From assembly GCA_014376435.1 (NCBI GenBank), contig JACMRL010000042.1, positions 1-64,000 of the forward strand: a DNA stretch of 64,000 nt. Direction: 5' to 3'. How positions within the stretch are numbered: position 1 is the stretch's first letter; each line of letters starts with the position of its first letter. The translations under genes were made by a program, and so were the position numbers. Below the pieces are notes generated by a model. The model made no database searches, had not been told where the DNA came from, and was given only the letters and a program-made list of their open reading frames with translations. The stretch is from Bdellovibrio sp. Lineage in GTDB: Bacteria > Bdellovibrionota > Bdellovibrionia > Bdellovibrionales > Bdellovibrionaceae. Shown here piece by piece: positions 1 to 8,899 of the stretch.

Positions 1-272
1 CCTTGGTGAGCCATTACCTCACCAACTAGCTAATCCCACATGGGCTCATCCTCAAGCGAAAAACCTTTAACCCCTAGAGCCTCAGCTCCTGTGGTCTTAT
101 CCGGTATTAGCAAATCTTTCGACTTGTTATCCCAAACTTGAGGGCAGATTACCCATGTATTCCTCACCCGTGCGCCACTAGTACTCACCCGAAAGCTTTC
201 CTCGTTCGACTTGCATGTATTAGGCACGCCGCCAGCGTTTGTTCTGAGCCAGAATCAAACTCTCCAGTTAAA
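1..272 (-). rRNA. rrs: 16S ribosomal RNA, 5' part (runs off the left edge)
   Basis: On the minus strand the sequence holds the universal 16S 5' motif GAGAGTTTGATTCTGGCTCAG near 245-266, followed by the conserved GCGGCGTGCCTAATACATGC stretch and the variable V1/V2 region. Only about the first 270 nt are present; the rest lies left of the window. The exact 5' end is set a few bases upstream of the GAGAGTTTGAT motif, so it is uncertain by several bases. The small open frame overlapping it is an rRNA shadow. Confidence 0.97.
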
Positions 273-394
273 AACTGTATAATTTAATAATTGCTTATTT
301 AATGTAGATTTTGAGAAAACCTACGAAAACATTTTAAAGTCTTGCTAATCCGAAGACTAGCGACTGTATAAGTCCAAAATCTTTATAACTATTT

Positions 395-410
395 AGTTTT
401 CAAAGAACCA
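395..410 (-). promoter_or_regulatory. boxA antitermination element in the rRNA leader
   Basis: Minus strand reads GGTTCTTTGAAAACT, a close match to the boxA consensus (TGYTCTTTGAAAA) found in rRNA leaders, where Nus factors bind to prevent Rho termination. It sits about 120 nt upstream of the 16S 5' end and downstream of tRNA-Ala, as expected for a transcript running tRNA-Ala then 16S. The rest of the leader (273-494) holds no gene. Confidence 0.75.
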
Positions 411-454
411 AAGCAGAGTCAACTGTTCTAATTGAGCCCAATCTTTCGGTCAAC

Positions 455-482
455 ATCTTTTTTTAAATAATTAAAAAAAGAT
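455..482 (-). repeat. Perfect AT-rich inverted repeat between tRNA-Ala and 16S
   Basis: Two perfect 12-bp arms (455-466 and 471-482) flank a 4-nt loop. Further out, CTTTCG-type bases on the left meet CGAAAG on the right, so a longer imperfect stem is possible. In an rRNA leader such a stem could be an RNase III processing site. It could also act as a weak terminator, because a U-rich arm follows the loop on either strand. Confidence 0.5.
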
Positions 483-494
483 TCGACGAAAGTT

Positions 495-570
<76 letters not shown>

Positions 571-673
571 AAAGACAGTTGTGAGAGGTTTTTTCTCTTT
601 TTTGTCTTTTCCGGTCAATGCTTTTCTTTTTTAATTCTAGTTTGGCTTAATAATAGATCAGAGACGCTGGAAA

Positions 674-1192
674 TTATGCTACAGCTGCCGAATGGTTGAG
701 CAAAATGCTGTTTAACCAGGTCTTTTCTGCTTGCATTTTAAACCCTATATTTTCAGCACCATATAGAATACTTTGATATACTTTTTTCAAAACCTCTAAT
801 TCAGCCATCGATTCGGCTGTTTCTTCAGAATCGAATAAATCTTCAATCGCTTTTGATACGCTTAATAGATCGATTGTCGTTACCACGCGAGGGATTCGAG
901 ATAAATCGAAGCCAATTAAGTCGGTTGGTTTAAATCCTACGAGCGCTTTGGTAATTAAAACTTTCGATCCGCCACTGAAATTCACCTGCAGAAAACGTGA
1001 ACCATCTAAGTCTTGGCGGTCGAGAACTTTTTCGACTCTCTTGAAGTCGATTATCATTTTTTTTGAATCTTCTTTTTGAGTGACCTCAAGAATATCACCA
1101 CTAATTTTAAAATTAAATTGGGCTTGAATCTCAAGATAATTGATCACTTCGTTCATATATTGAGAATCAGGTTGCGAGCTCATTTTTTTCAA
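674..1192 (-). CDS. Conserved-looking protein of unknown function
   Basis: I do not recognise this 172-residue protein. It is mixed alpha/beta in composition, has no signal peptide or membrane segment, and ends in a helical tail. The TTG at 1192 is chosen as start because a GGAGG lies 5 nt upstream. The open frame continues to a GTG at 1204, and an ATG lies at 1183. It is the last gene before the rRNA region and is divergent from the cupin gene at 1279. Confidence 0.6.
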   Translation of the reverse strand: MKKMSSQPDSQYMNEVINYLEIQAQFNFKISGDILEVTQKEDSKKMIIDFKRVEKVLDRQDLDGSRFLQVNFSGGSKVLITKALVGFKPTDLIGFDLSRIPRVVTTIDLLSVSKAIEDLFDSEETAESMAELEVLKKVYQSILYGAENIGFKMQAEKTWLNSILLNHSAAVA

Positions 1193-1278
1193 GGTGGCCT
1201 CCACGTATTTTTCTATCGACGATTTGATGTTTCACCTTTAAAATATTTTTGTACCAAATTAAGATTTAAGGAAAATAA

Positions 1279-1581
1279 ATGAAAATAACTCGATGGACTG
1301 CACAAATAGGACCTAAAAAAGAAATTATTCTCCAGTTGATCCAAGCTGAAGGACTTGATTACACCGAAGTGGAAGTGGCGTCTGGTTCGAAAATGTCGAA
1401 CTTACGTACAAATATGAAAGAAACTATTCAACTGATGGAAGGCGAACTTATTTTTAATTTATCGGGAACCCAGTTTGTTTTGCGGGCTGGTGATAAGTTA
1501 GAACTCCCTTCAAATACTTTATATTCTTACAGCAACATGCGACCGGATCATTGCATGTTTTTGAGTGCTAAAACGATTTAG
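1279..1581 (+). CDS. Small cupin-domain protein
   Basis: The 100-residue protein has the pattern of a single small cupin barrel. A METIQLMEGELIF-type strand pair is followed by LRAGDKLELPSNT, resembling the second cupin motif. The usual metal-binding histidines of the first motif are not obvious, so catalysis or metal binding cannot be claimed. The ATG has AAGGAAA 4-5 nt upstream. It is monocistronic, divergent from the gene at 674-1192, and closed by the hairpin at 1607-1636. Confidence 0.7.
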   Translation: MKITRWTAQIGPKKEIILQLIQAEGLDYTEVEVASGSKMSNLRTNMKETIQLMEGELIFNLSGTQFVLRAGDKLELPSNTLYSYSNMRPDHCMFLSAKTI

Positions 1582-1606
1582 TTTTTAAATTGCGATAGCT
1601 GGAAAT

Positions 1607-1636
1607 AAAAAAGGATCACTTTGCGGCTCCTTTTTT
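1607..1636. terminator. Bidirectional intrinsic terminator
   Basis: AAAAAAGGA (1607-1615) pairs perfectly with TCCTTTTTT (1628-1636) around a 12-nt loop. T-runs on both strands let it serve the cupin gene (plus) and the convergent pilQ (minus). Confidence 0.8.
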
Positions 1637-1690
1637 ATGATTTGCATTAAATTGATCTAGCAATCTGAGTGCTTAGTAATAATTTTTAGA

Positions 1691-3808
1691 TTAATCCATC
1701 GTCGATGTTCTTTTATCACCGACGATTGGCTGAAGAATTCTTGGTGTTACGAAGATGACTAGTTCGTTTTTATCTTTTTGCTGAACTTGGCCTTTAAATA
1801 AATAACCTAGAATTGGAATGTCTCTTAAACCTGGCACACCCGATGTTCCGTCAATGGTCGTGGTTTCAAAAATTCCACCGATAACGGCTGTCTGACCGCT
1901 TTTTACGATAACTTTGGTTTTTGCGTTACGGCGGTCTGGAACTGTTGAGTCAAACTGGGCTTTGAAGGATCGCTCGATATCCATATCTAACGTTACTGTG
2001 CCTTCGTTTGAAACCTGTGGTGTTACTTTTAACACCACCCCCACTTGTACAACCTCATTTGTTTTTGTCACAATATTCCCACCCGTTGTGGGCGTCGACG
2101 TTTCAACTTTAGGCACAAGTAGACCTGAAGTTTGTGAAATGTTGGCCGTCTGACTTGATAAAACTGTAATTCGTGGAGACGAAAGAATTCTTACTTTATC
2201 TTCTCGCTCTCCAAGTTGTAACTGCGCCGTTAAATCTCCTAAAATATCAAGCTGCCCCCAAGTTAAAGATGAACTTAAAATGGCTCCGGTTGAGCCTAAT
2301 CCTGGAGAAATACTTAATAAACCACGGTTAATCGTATTGGCCGTAGTTGGATTATTATTCCAAGTTACGCCTACCTGGCGAGTGAAACCTTCACGGGCTT
2401 CGATCACTTTACCCTCGATTAAAACTTGTTGTGGCTGAGTATCCAAAGCCGCAATTAGTTTCTCGACCTTCAGCATGTTTGATTCAGTGTCGGTCACGAT
2501 AATTGAACTAGTTCTTACATCGGAAATTACTTTTGCGCGGCTGCTAGCTCGGTTTGCATCGGCTCCTGGAACAGCCACCCCCATTGTCGTTACTGCCGTT
2601 GAAAAAAGGAATTCTTTAATTTTTACTTCTAGATCTTTAATGTCTGCATAGCCGACGAAAAATCTTTTCACGATGAGCGGATCTGTATTTGATTTTGCTT
2701 CTTTAAGGCGAATTCCTTCGGCTTCTTCTTTTTGAATATCTTCAATTTTTGCGATTCGAAGTACGTTGCCTTGGCGCTTATAGCCTAATTTTTTTGATTT
2801 TAATAATAATATTAAAGCCTGATCCCAAGGGACTTGTCTTAATTTAACCGATACTTTTCCATCGAGACCCTCATCCATAATCATATTTACGCCACTCTCT
2901 TCGGCGATAAATTTGATGGCGTCTTTTACGTCTAAATTATTGGTTTCGATCGAAATCTTTTTACCGTAAAAACGATTGTTACTCATCATGAAGTCTTCAA
3001 GACTTTGCGAACTCATGATTCCTTCTGAAGTTAAATCGGGATTTACCTCTTGTGAAAAGGAGTCGCTTGGCGCAGATGCGCCAGATGAATTGGAACTAAC
3101 CGCATACTGTGGATTGGCTCCACCAACAATCAATAAAGAGTTTCCCTCCGGCTGCACGAGAGGCTCAGGTGAACCTGGGCGTAACTGCACCACAAAGCGT
3201 GACACTTTTGAATTTGCTTTTTGATAAATATCTACTGAACCAATCGATGAAGCCATATCTTTCGTGTTCAAAGAACGTTTTAACTTTGTCGGGATAACTG
3301 AATTTTGCACTTCGACGACTAACTGATTGGTCGACGAGTTTATTCGCGTGGTAAACTGCATTGGCTGGTCAGCTTTAATCAGAATCGTTCCGCCACTCGC
3401 ATTTGATTTGTAATCAACCGAATTAATTTGGCTAACAATCTCCGGTGAAGAGACGACTTCGGGAGTTACAACCGGTGGTTGCTCGACGGCGGGCGCCGGT
3501 TGTTCTGCGACAACTTCAGGTGGTGGAACGGGAATATTACCCACATTATTTAATTCGTTTTCAAGAGCTAAATCATTATCGGCAGACTGAGCAGACTCCG
3601 TTGGAGACTGATCGAAATCGGCAAATTCATCTTTAGATCCCGACTTTGTTTCGTCGTCTAAACTGAGTTCATCACCTGAACTTGAATTTGTCGCTGATGC
3701 GGCTCCGTCTGTAGCGAAGTCGTCGTCAGACTGAATTCTTTTCTGACTTGCGCACGAGGCGATAACCACCATCATCGTTGCTACGAGATAGATTCTTAAT
3801 TTTTTCAC
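1691..3808 (-). CDS. pilQ: Type IV pilus secretin PilQ
   Basis: Outer-membrane secretin through which the type IV pilus passes. In order: an N-terminal signal with a lipobox-like IASC, an acidic Ser/Asp/Gln-rich linker, an AMIN-type beta domain (about 135-230), STN/N0 and N1 domains (about 290-465), and the C-terminal secretin core. The core carries the motif GVPGLRDIPILGYLFKG and ends with ELVIFVTPRIL. The frame runs on to a GTG at 3835 that overlaps the pilP stop. The GTG at 3808 is preferred because AAGGAGG lies just upstream and it places the signal peptide at the N-terminus. Last gene of pilMNOPQ; its length (705 aa) is normal for PilQ. The lipobox suggests a lipidated secretin, which is an inference. 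Confidence 0.97.
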   Translation of the reverse strand: MKKLRIYLVATMMVVIASCASQKRIQSDDDFATDGAASATNSSSGDELSLDDETKSGSKDEFADFDQSPTESAQSADNDLALENELNNVGNIPVPPPEVVAEQPAPAVEQPPVVTPEVVSSPEIVSQINSVDYKSNASGGTILIKADQPMQFTTRINSSTNQLVVEVQNSVIPTKLKRSLNTKDMASSIGSVDIYQKANSKVSRFVVQLRPGSPEPLVQPEGNSLLIVGGANPQYAVSSNSSGASAPSDSFSQEVNPDLTSEGIMSSQSLEDFMMSNNRFYGKKISIETNNLDVKDAIKFIAEESGVNMIMDEGLDGKVSVKLRQVPWDQALILLLKSKKLGYKRQGNVLRIAKIEDIQKEEAEGIRLKEAKSNTDPLIVKRFFVGYADIKDLEVKIKEFLFSTAVTTMGVAVPGADANRASSRAKVISDVRTSSIIVTDTESNMLKVEKLIAALDTQPQQVLIEGKVIEAREGFTRQVGVTWNNNPTTANTINRGLLSISPGLGSTGAILSSSLTWGQLDILGDLTAQLQLGEREDKVRILSSPRITVLSSQTANISQTSGLLVPKVETSTPTTGGNIVTKTNEVVQVGVVLKVTPQVSNEGTVTLDMDIERSFKAQFDSTVPDRRNAKTKVIVKSGQTAVIGGIFETTTIDGTSGVPGLRDIPILGYLFKGQVQQKDKNELVIFVTPRILQPIVGDKRTSTMD

Positions 3809-3831
3809 CAATCCTCCTTGACTAGCTACAC

Positions 3832-4245
3832 TCACTTTTTCAACTTTAACTTAAGTGGGGTTTTATTTTCAATAACCACCACTTCACCACTGTTAATTTC
3901 ACTAATAACACCGCCACCGCTACCCAAACGTTCTTTCGTATGCAGCATATGTATTCCGTTCTGCTTATCTAAAAACATGGCTTTAGGCCGTTTTACGTCA
4001 GAAATAATTCCTACCAACTGATAAGCCGACAATGGCCAACGGCGTACCGGGTCAACACTGTCATCAATGCCGATTGCTTCAACTTTACTAACCATTGCTT
4101 TTTCTTTAATTTTTAAAATTAAATACTGCGGCAGGCGAAACGGATCACGCTGTGATAAGCCGTCCGTGCTTTCGATGGCACTAGCCTTGAAAGAAAATAT
4201 TAAAATGACCACAGATAAAGAAAACTTCACTTGGTTCATACTCAT
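3832..4245 (-). CDS. pilP: Type IV pilus pilotin-like protein PilP
   Basis: 137-residue exported protein. A hydrophobic N-terminal segment is followed by the QRDPFRLP motif typical of PilP and a small beta domain (about 70-125) with the ERLGSGGGVISEI pattern of the PilP HR domain. PilP is usually an inner-membrane lipoprotein that links PilNO to the PilQ secretin. No clear lipobox cysteine is present here, so it may be held by an uncleaved signal anchor. It overlaps pilO by 4 nt (ATGA). Confidence 0.92.
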   Translation of the reverse strand: MSMNQVKFSLSVVILIFSFKASAIESTDGLSQRDPFRLPQYLILKIKEKAMVSKVEAIGIDDSVDPVRRWPLSAYQLVGIISDVKRPKAMFLDKQNGIHMLHTKERLGSGGGVISEINSGEVVVIENKTPLKLKLKK

Positions 4246-4862
4246 TTACGAACCTCATCCGGTTTAGCTGGTGCCACCATTGCCACTTGCTTATAACCAA
4301 CGATTTCGCCTTTAAATTTGATCGTGGCGTCGTCTACATTAGACGAATTTTTTTCAATCGAAAAATTTCTTGTTCTGATAACTTTTTCTTCTTTCGAAAG
4401 AAGTTCAACAAAATGAATTAGCTGCGTGAATGTACCCACAGCGCTAATATCAAATACGATTTCATCGATGAGCTCTGCGCCCGTTCCCATTTTTTTGACG
4501 GTATTGGTCTGAGATCCGCGCGATAAAACAATAATTCTAACATCGGCACTTTGTGAGGCCTGATTGACGATAGTCGACATTTCTGTTTCTTTAAAATCGT
4601 TAGGAATTTTAGATTTTAAAACTTCTAAATTGCGCGCTAATTGTAGAACATTCCCGCGCATCTCTTCTTCTTTTTTCATGGTTTTTTCGATATCCGTGCG
4701 CCGGGCTTGCTCAGCCCCGATTTGGCCTTTTACTGCGTTTACCTGCTCAATGATTGTCGAACCATTATTGAATGACATAAAATAATAAGCGACGGTGATC
4801 AGCAAAGCAAAAATTGATAAGCGACCGATGGATAAAGTGCTAAAAAGTTTAATGAACTTCAT
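4242..4862 (-). CDS. pilO: Type IV pilus inner-membrane platform protein PilO
   Basis: 206 residues with a single membrane segment near 15-32, a coiled-coil stretch (about 35-75) and a C-terminal ferredoxin-like periplasmic domain, the standard PilO layout. PilO pairs with PilN to form the alignment complex of the pilus machine. It overlaps pilN by 4 nt and pilP by 4 nt, consistent with coupled translation. Normal length for the family. Confidence 0.93.
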   Translation of the reverse strand: MKFIKLFSTLSIGRLSIFALLITVAYYFMSFNNGSTIIEQVNAVKGQIGAEQARRTDIEKTMKKEEEMRGNVLQLARNLEVLKSKIPNDFKETEMSTIVNQASQSADVRIIVLSRGSQTNTVKKMGTGAELIDEIVFDISAVGTFTQLIHFVELLSKEEKVIRTRNFSIEKNSSNVDDATIKFKGEIVGYKQVAMVAPAKPDEVRK

Positions 4863-5470
4863 TGCAGACTTCCTACATTATTAAACTGAGCCTTAATTGT
4901 AAAAGTTGTCGTAGAAATTCCTAATCCAAAAGCATCTGCGCGAACATCTTGATTTGTAGGGCTTACGTTAATTAAAAATTCGGCGCTGCCGAGTCTTTCT
5001 AAAAACTTAGAAATGTCCGCGGGAACGTCAGTTTCTGACGATATAGAAAGCTCTGCGCCTTTAAATTCAAGGCGATTAACCCAAATTGTCTCGGGCGTAA
5101 CTCTTTGCAAATGTTGAAACAGTTTAAACTCGTTCAATTTATCTTTCGAAACTTGATCGATAAAACTCATCTGCAAATTAATCTTGGTTTGCTCTTGCTC
5201 GTATTTTTTAATTTCGTCGGCTAAGCCTTTTTTGCTTTCATTAAATTGTCGAGTTTCGCTTAATTGCTGCTCAACGGTCTGTAGCTGCTGTTGCATTTCC
5301 GGAATTGTTTGATTTTCGTAAATATACAGAGCGAGGGGGCCGATTAATACGACCGCGATTCGTTTAGCGAAGTTAAAGTATATCTTTTTTCTTTCTTCAT
5401 CTGAAGAAAAGTAAGAATCACTAACGCCGCCTGCGGTGTTAAATGCCTTAAGAAGATTAATCTTAATCAT
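4859..5470 (-). CDS. pilN: Type IV pilus inner-membrane platform protein PilN
   Basis: 203 residues. It begins with MIKINLLKA, matching the INLLP-like cytoplasmic N-terminus that binds PilM. A membrane segment (about 33-50), a Gln/Glu-rich coiled coil (55-100) and a periplasmic alpha/beta domain follow. The motif is slightly altered (INLLKA, not INLLPW). It overlaps both pilM and pilO by 4 nt. Confidence 0.94.
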   Translation of the reverse strand: MIKINLLKAFNTAGGVSDSYFSSDEERKKIYFNFAKRIAVVLIGPLALYIYENQTIPEMQQQLQTVEQQLSETRQFNESKKGLADEIKKYEQEQTKINLQMSFIDQVSKDKLNEFKLFQHLQRVTPETIWVNRLEFKGAELSISSETDVPADISKFLERLGSAEFLINVSPTNQDVRADAFGLGISTTTFTIKAQFNNVGSLQ

Positions 5471-6510
5471 TTTTCAACCTGTCGAATTCCTAAACCGCAA
5501 GCTACGGCCACAAACGGCGCAATTTGTTGTAAGTAATGAGGAGTTAGCTTTTTGTTATTTGTTTTAATGACCTGGTAAGGATTTAAAACTTCAAAAGGTA
5601 ATTTTAAATTATCTTGAAGATGGTCAATGAGCCCCGCCGTTAAACTAGCTCCGCCGGTAAAGTAAGCTTTACTTAGAGTTAAGCCGTTTGCAGTTGCCGT
5701 GTAAAAATCGATACTGTTACGAATTTCTTCCATCACGTATTCAAGAGCAATATTCATGAAAGTACGCGTCTCTTCCGGAACTTCTTGCTGATGACTTTGT
5801 GAAATCTTCAAGGTCTCGGCCTCGTCAAACGTAACGCCCATATTTTTGCTGATTTCATTTGTGAAATGGAATCCACCAACGGGAATATCGCGCGAAAAAA
5901 TAACCTCACCCTGAAATAAAACCAAAAAATTTGTGATGTTGGATCCAAAGTTAAATAAGGCGACCGGCTCGGTCGTTTTTCCATAGTTCAGTTCGAAAAT
6001 ATTAGCTAGCGCTAGGCTACTTACATCTAGTATCGAACACTTTAAACCGGCTTGCCCAACGGACTGTAAATAACTAAGAATAAATTCATTTTGTGCCGCC
6101 ACAATAAGTAAATCCATGTTATCGGCATTTTGCGAGAATGGTAAAACGTGGTGATCCAATGTTACTTGGCTAATGTCAAAAGGTAAGTACTGAGCCGCTT
6201 CGTAACGAACTTGCTCGGCTATATTTTTGGGATCTACTCTTGGAATACTGATTTTCTTGATAATCACTGCAGTACCTGACAGGCCCACGCAAGTATTACG
6301 GTTACGAAATGAATTTTCTTTGAAAGCAGACTTAATTGATTCAGCGATTAAAACTGTATCGGTAATTTCACCATTATTAACGGCTTGAGGAGGCGATGGA
6401 ATCACCGCAAAGTTATCCAACACGGCGCCATTACTATTCACCGTGAGTTCTGCAATTTTAATAGAACTTGACCCAATATCGAGTCCAATAATCTTTTTTG
6501 ATGAAAACAT
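5467..6510 (-). CDS. pilM: Type IV pilus actin-like assembly protein PilM
   Basis: 347-residue cytoplasmic actin-fold ATPase. The first phosphate loop reads GLDIGSSSIKIAEL (residues 9-22). A second phosphate motif (FNFGSNITNFLV) and a GGASL adenosine-type motif follow in the C-terminal half. PilM binds the PilN N-terminal tail and forms the cytoplasmic ring of the pilus alignment complex. It is the first gene of the pil operon; a GGGGAG ribosome-binding site precedes the ATG and a promoter lies at 6536-6565. Confidence 0.96.
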   Translation of the reverse strand: MFSSKKIIGLDIGSSSIKIAELTVNSNGAVLDNFAVIPSPPQAVNNGEITDTVLIAESIKSAFKENSFRNRNTCVGLSGTAVIIKKISIPRVDPKNIAEQVRYEAAQYLPFDISQVTLDHHVLPFSQNADNMDLLIVAAQNEFILSYLQSVGQAGLKCSILDVSSLALANIFELNYGKTTEPVALFNFGSNITNFLVLFQGEVIFSRDIPVGGFHFTNEISKNMGVTFDEAETLKISQSHQQEVPEETRTFMNIALEYVMEEIRNSIDFYTATANGLTLSKAYFTGGASLTAGLIDHLQDNLKLPFEVLNPYQVIKTNNKKLTPHYLQQIAPFVAVACGLGIRQVEK

Positions 6511-6535
6511 TCTGAGATCAACTCCCCTATACTAG

Positions 6536-6565
6536 ATTATTGATTCTCAGTCGAAGGTCTGTCAA
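6536..6565 (-). promoter_or_regulatory. Sigma-70-type promoter for pilMNOPQ
   Basis: Minus strand has TTGACA (6560-6565), an 18-nt spacer and AATAAT (6536-6541), 25 nt upstream of the pilM start. The perfect -35 box and position make it the likely operon promoter. Confidence 0.65.
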
Positions 6566-6601
6566 AGAATGAGGGGCTAGGCTAGTCCAGAAAGCTTGCG
6601 C

Positions 6602-7393
6602 TTACTGAGTCAAGACTGGGAAAAATAAATCAACATACCAGATACCTACAGACTTAAGTCCGAACAGATATAAGATGGCCCCAAATGCTAAGAATGGACC
6701 AAATGGAATCATGGTTTTTAAACCTTCTTCGTTTTTTCTAGAGAGTAAAAGACCAATCACACTGCCCAATACAGAAGAAGATAGGATGATAAAAGGAATA
6801 GCCTTCCATCCGAGTAAAGCCCCTAACCAAGCCAGAAGTTTTATATCTCCGCCGCCCAAACCTTCGCGTCCGGTGAAAATAAAATAGACGTAGGCAACTA
6901 ACCACAAAATACCGCCGCCAAATAATACGCCCAGAATTGCGTCTAAGAAATCACGCTGCGGATTTAAATAAGCGCCGATTAGACCGATGACTAATCCTCC
7001 GAGGGTAATCTCATCGGGTAGGATCATATGATCCAAATCGATAAAACTAGCCGTGATTAGACCCCAAACGAGAATAAGGTATTCGGCTGTTAACCAAGTT
7101 ACGTCGTAGAAATAAACAGTCATGGCAAAAACTACGGCCATGATAAATTCAACCGTCGGGTAGCGTAATGAAAACTTTTCGGCACAAAATTTACAACGGC
7201 CTTTTAAGATAAAATATGAAAACATTGGAATATTATGATACCAGGAAACTGGTTTTTGACATTTTGTACAGCGGCTACGGCCCCACAAAGAAAGATTTTG
7301 TGGTAAGCGATAAATAACGACATTCGAAAAGCTGCCGAAGCAGGCGCCGAATAAAAATGCGAAAAAAACTTCAAAAAATTTTAAATCAGACAA
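6602..7393 (-). CDS. pilD: Prepilin peptidase / N-methyltransferase PilD
   Basis: Inner-membrane aspartic protease that cleaves and N-methylates type IV prepilins. The start FFAFLFGACFGSFSNVVIYR is typical. Two CxxC pairs (CTKC and CKFC, 21 residues apart) mark the zinc-binding methyltransferase domain. One catalytic Asp lies in SFIDLDHMILPD and the other in the GGGDIK (GxGD) motif. The start is taken as TTG at 7393 because AGGAG lies 8 nt upstream; the frame remains open to 7480. It overlaps the ABC permease stop by 8 nt, so it is translated with that operon, upstream of pilM. Confidence 0.95.
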   Translation of the reverse strand: MSDLKFFEVFFAFLFGACFGSFSNVVIYRLPQNLSLWGRSRCTKCQKPVSWYHNIPMFSYFILKGRCKFCAEKFSLRYPTVEFIMAVVFAMTVYFYDVTWLTAEYLILVWGLITASFIDLDHMILPDEITLGGLVIGLIGAYLNPQRDFLDAILGVLFGGGILWLVAYVYFIFTGREGLGGGDIKLLAWLGALLGWKAIPFIILSSSVLGSVIGLLLSRKNEEGLKTMIPFGPFLAFGAILYLFGLKSVGIWYVDLFFPVLTQ

Positions 7394-8156
7394 TTTCTTT
7401 TCTCCTGAAGAAGTACGAAGCAGCAAAGAGCCAAAATAAAATCCAAGCAAAGCTGTGCAAGATTGCCCAGATATATTCATTAAACGTAGGATTATTCATA
7501 ACGCTGTAATAATTTTTCCAATTAAATAAATAAAATTTTGGTATGATTTCGTTTACGGCATCAACCAGTTTTATCAAAAAACTGTCATTCGTTTTTTGTA
7601 CAAAGAATTTAATATCTGGTAATGAGTAACAAAAAATCCAATAACAAATTGCCATACCCAGAGCTAAAATGGGTCTAACCATAACTCCGATGGCTAAGGC
7701 AAAACTTGAAATAACCAAAGCTTTTAGCAGACTGCTGCCCGCCGCCAATAAAAAACCTGGCAATAACTTAAGGGAACCAGTGCTTACCACAAATGCCAAC
7801 GTGAAGCCGAAAGTAAAAACCAGATTTAAAATAAGTAATGAACCCCAAGCTCCCATTACAATATGCCAACGCGGTATGGGGCGGGCCAGAATAACCAACA
7901 ATGTTTTACGATCAATCTCGCGTTGAATTGCATGGGTGCCAATCAAACTTGAAATAAGAACTAATCCGATTTCAAGCCCGGCCAATCCAAAATCAAATAA
8001 TAACCTTTCTTGTACAGCAAAAGAGAGTGAGCTGAGTAGATGGCTAAAGCCAATAAATAAAATGGAGACAAAAATAATCAGATAAAAAAACTTTAGACGC
8101 ATCCATTCACTGGCACCTAGGACAGAAAGTATGCGGATTGATTTAAATTGGCTCAC
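7386..8156 (-). CDS. ABC-2 type transporter permease
   Basis: About 256-residue integral membrane protein with roughly six hydrophobic segments and the ABC-2 / NosY-like layout. A QREIDRKTLLVILARPIPRW stretch after the second segment is typical of this export-type permease family. The GTG at 8156 is preferred because it overlaps the ATPase stop by 4 nt (GTGA). The frame runs to 8177. It pairs with the ATPase at 8153; the substrate is unknown. Confidence 0.85.
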   Translation of the reverse strand: MSQFKSIRILSVLGASEWMRLKFFYLIIFVSILFIGFSHLLSSLSFAVQERLLFDFGLAGLEIGLVLISSLIGTHAIQREIDRKTLLVILARPIPRWHIVMGAWGSLLILNLVFTFGFTLAFVVSTGSLKLLPGFLLAAGSSLLKALVISSFALAIGVMVRPILALGMAICYWIFCYSLPDIKFFVQKTNDSFLIKLVDAVNEIIPKFYLFNWKNYYSVMNNPTFNEYIWAILHSFAWILFWLFAASYFFRRKEIV

Positions 8157-8899
8157 GCGTTTAGCCCGTCTGACCACTCAATTTTAAATTGGCGGTAAGC
8201 TTCTTCTAGATTTTTAAAATCTTTTTTAAATTCTTGTAATGGACCCGAGTACTTCATTTGCCCGGCATGAACGATGACTAATTGATCACATAGCTCTTCG
8301 AGGTCTTCAAGCAAATGACTACTCATCAATACCGTAAGATTTTTTTGTTTCAGATTTTTTAAAATTTGTTTAATTAGAATACGCCCGTCTGGATCTAGTC
8401 CTGACATAGGCTCATCTAAAATTAAAAACTGTGGTTCAGTTAGTAAAGCTTGCGCAATACCGATCCTTTGCAACATTCCTTTTGAATAGTTTTTTAATTT
8501 TTTATCTTTGGCATGCGTTAGTTTAACTAATTCGAAAACGACTTTAGCACGCTCTAAAAAACCAACGCCTGAGTCTTTAGATAAATCCCAGTGTAGTTTT
8601 AAAAATTCAGTGCCGGTTAAAAACTCTTGAAAGAATGGTCTTTCGGGTAAAAAACCAATTTTTTTGCGATGCTCAAGTTTATATTTTTCACCAAAAAATA
8701 AAATTTGACCTGAATCTGGAAAAATAAAATCTAATAAACATTTAATCGTAGTTGTTTTACCCGCCCCGTTTGGCCCGATAAATCCGACGAATTGACCTTG
8801 CTCAACCGAAAAAGAAATATTATTCAGAACGGTCTGAGCTTTTTTATAGAAGTCAGTCTTAAATGTTTTTTTAAGATTGATCACTTCTAATATTTTCAT
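8153..8899 (-). CDS. ABC transporter ATP-binding protein
   Basis: 248 residues. Walker A is GPNGAGKTT, the signature loop is YSKGMLQRIGIAQ, Walker B is FLILDEPMSGLDPDG and the switch His lies in SSHLLEDL. The short form with a C-terminal regulatory tail matches ATPases that work with ABC-2 permeases (NosF/CcmA-like). It overlaps the binding protein gene by 4 nt and the permease by 4 nt. The transported substrate cannot be told from sequence. Confidence 0.92.
   Translation of the reverse strand: MKILEVINLKKTFKTDFYKKAQTVLNNISFSVEQGQFVGFIGPNGAGKTTTIKCLLDFIFPDSGQILFFGEKYKLEHRKKIGFLPERPFFQEFLTGTEFLKLHWDLSKDSGVGFLERAKVVFELVKLTHAKDKKLKNYSKGMLQRIGIAQALLTEPQFLILDEPMSGLDPDGRILIKQILKNLKQKNLTVLMSSHLLEDLEELCDQLVIVHAGQMKYSGPLQEFKKDFKNLEEAYRQFKIEWSDGLNA

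Noticed and set aside
30-227. Open frame within the 16S rRNA region
   Set aside because: It is an accidental frame over conserved 16S sequence.
613-618. TTGACC as the rRNA promoter -35 box
   Set aside because: No acceptable -10 lies 16-18 nt downstream, so no promoter was called; the true rRNA promoter remains unlocated.
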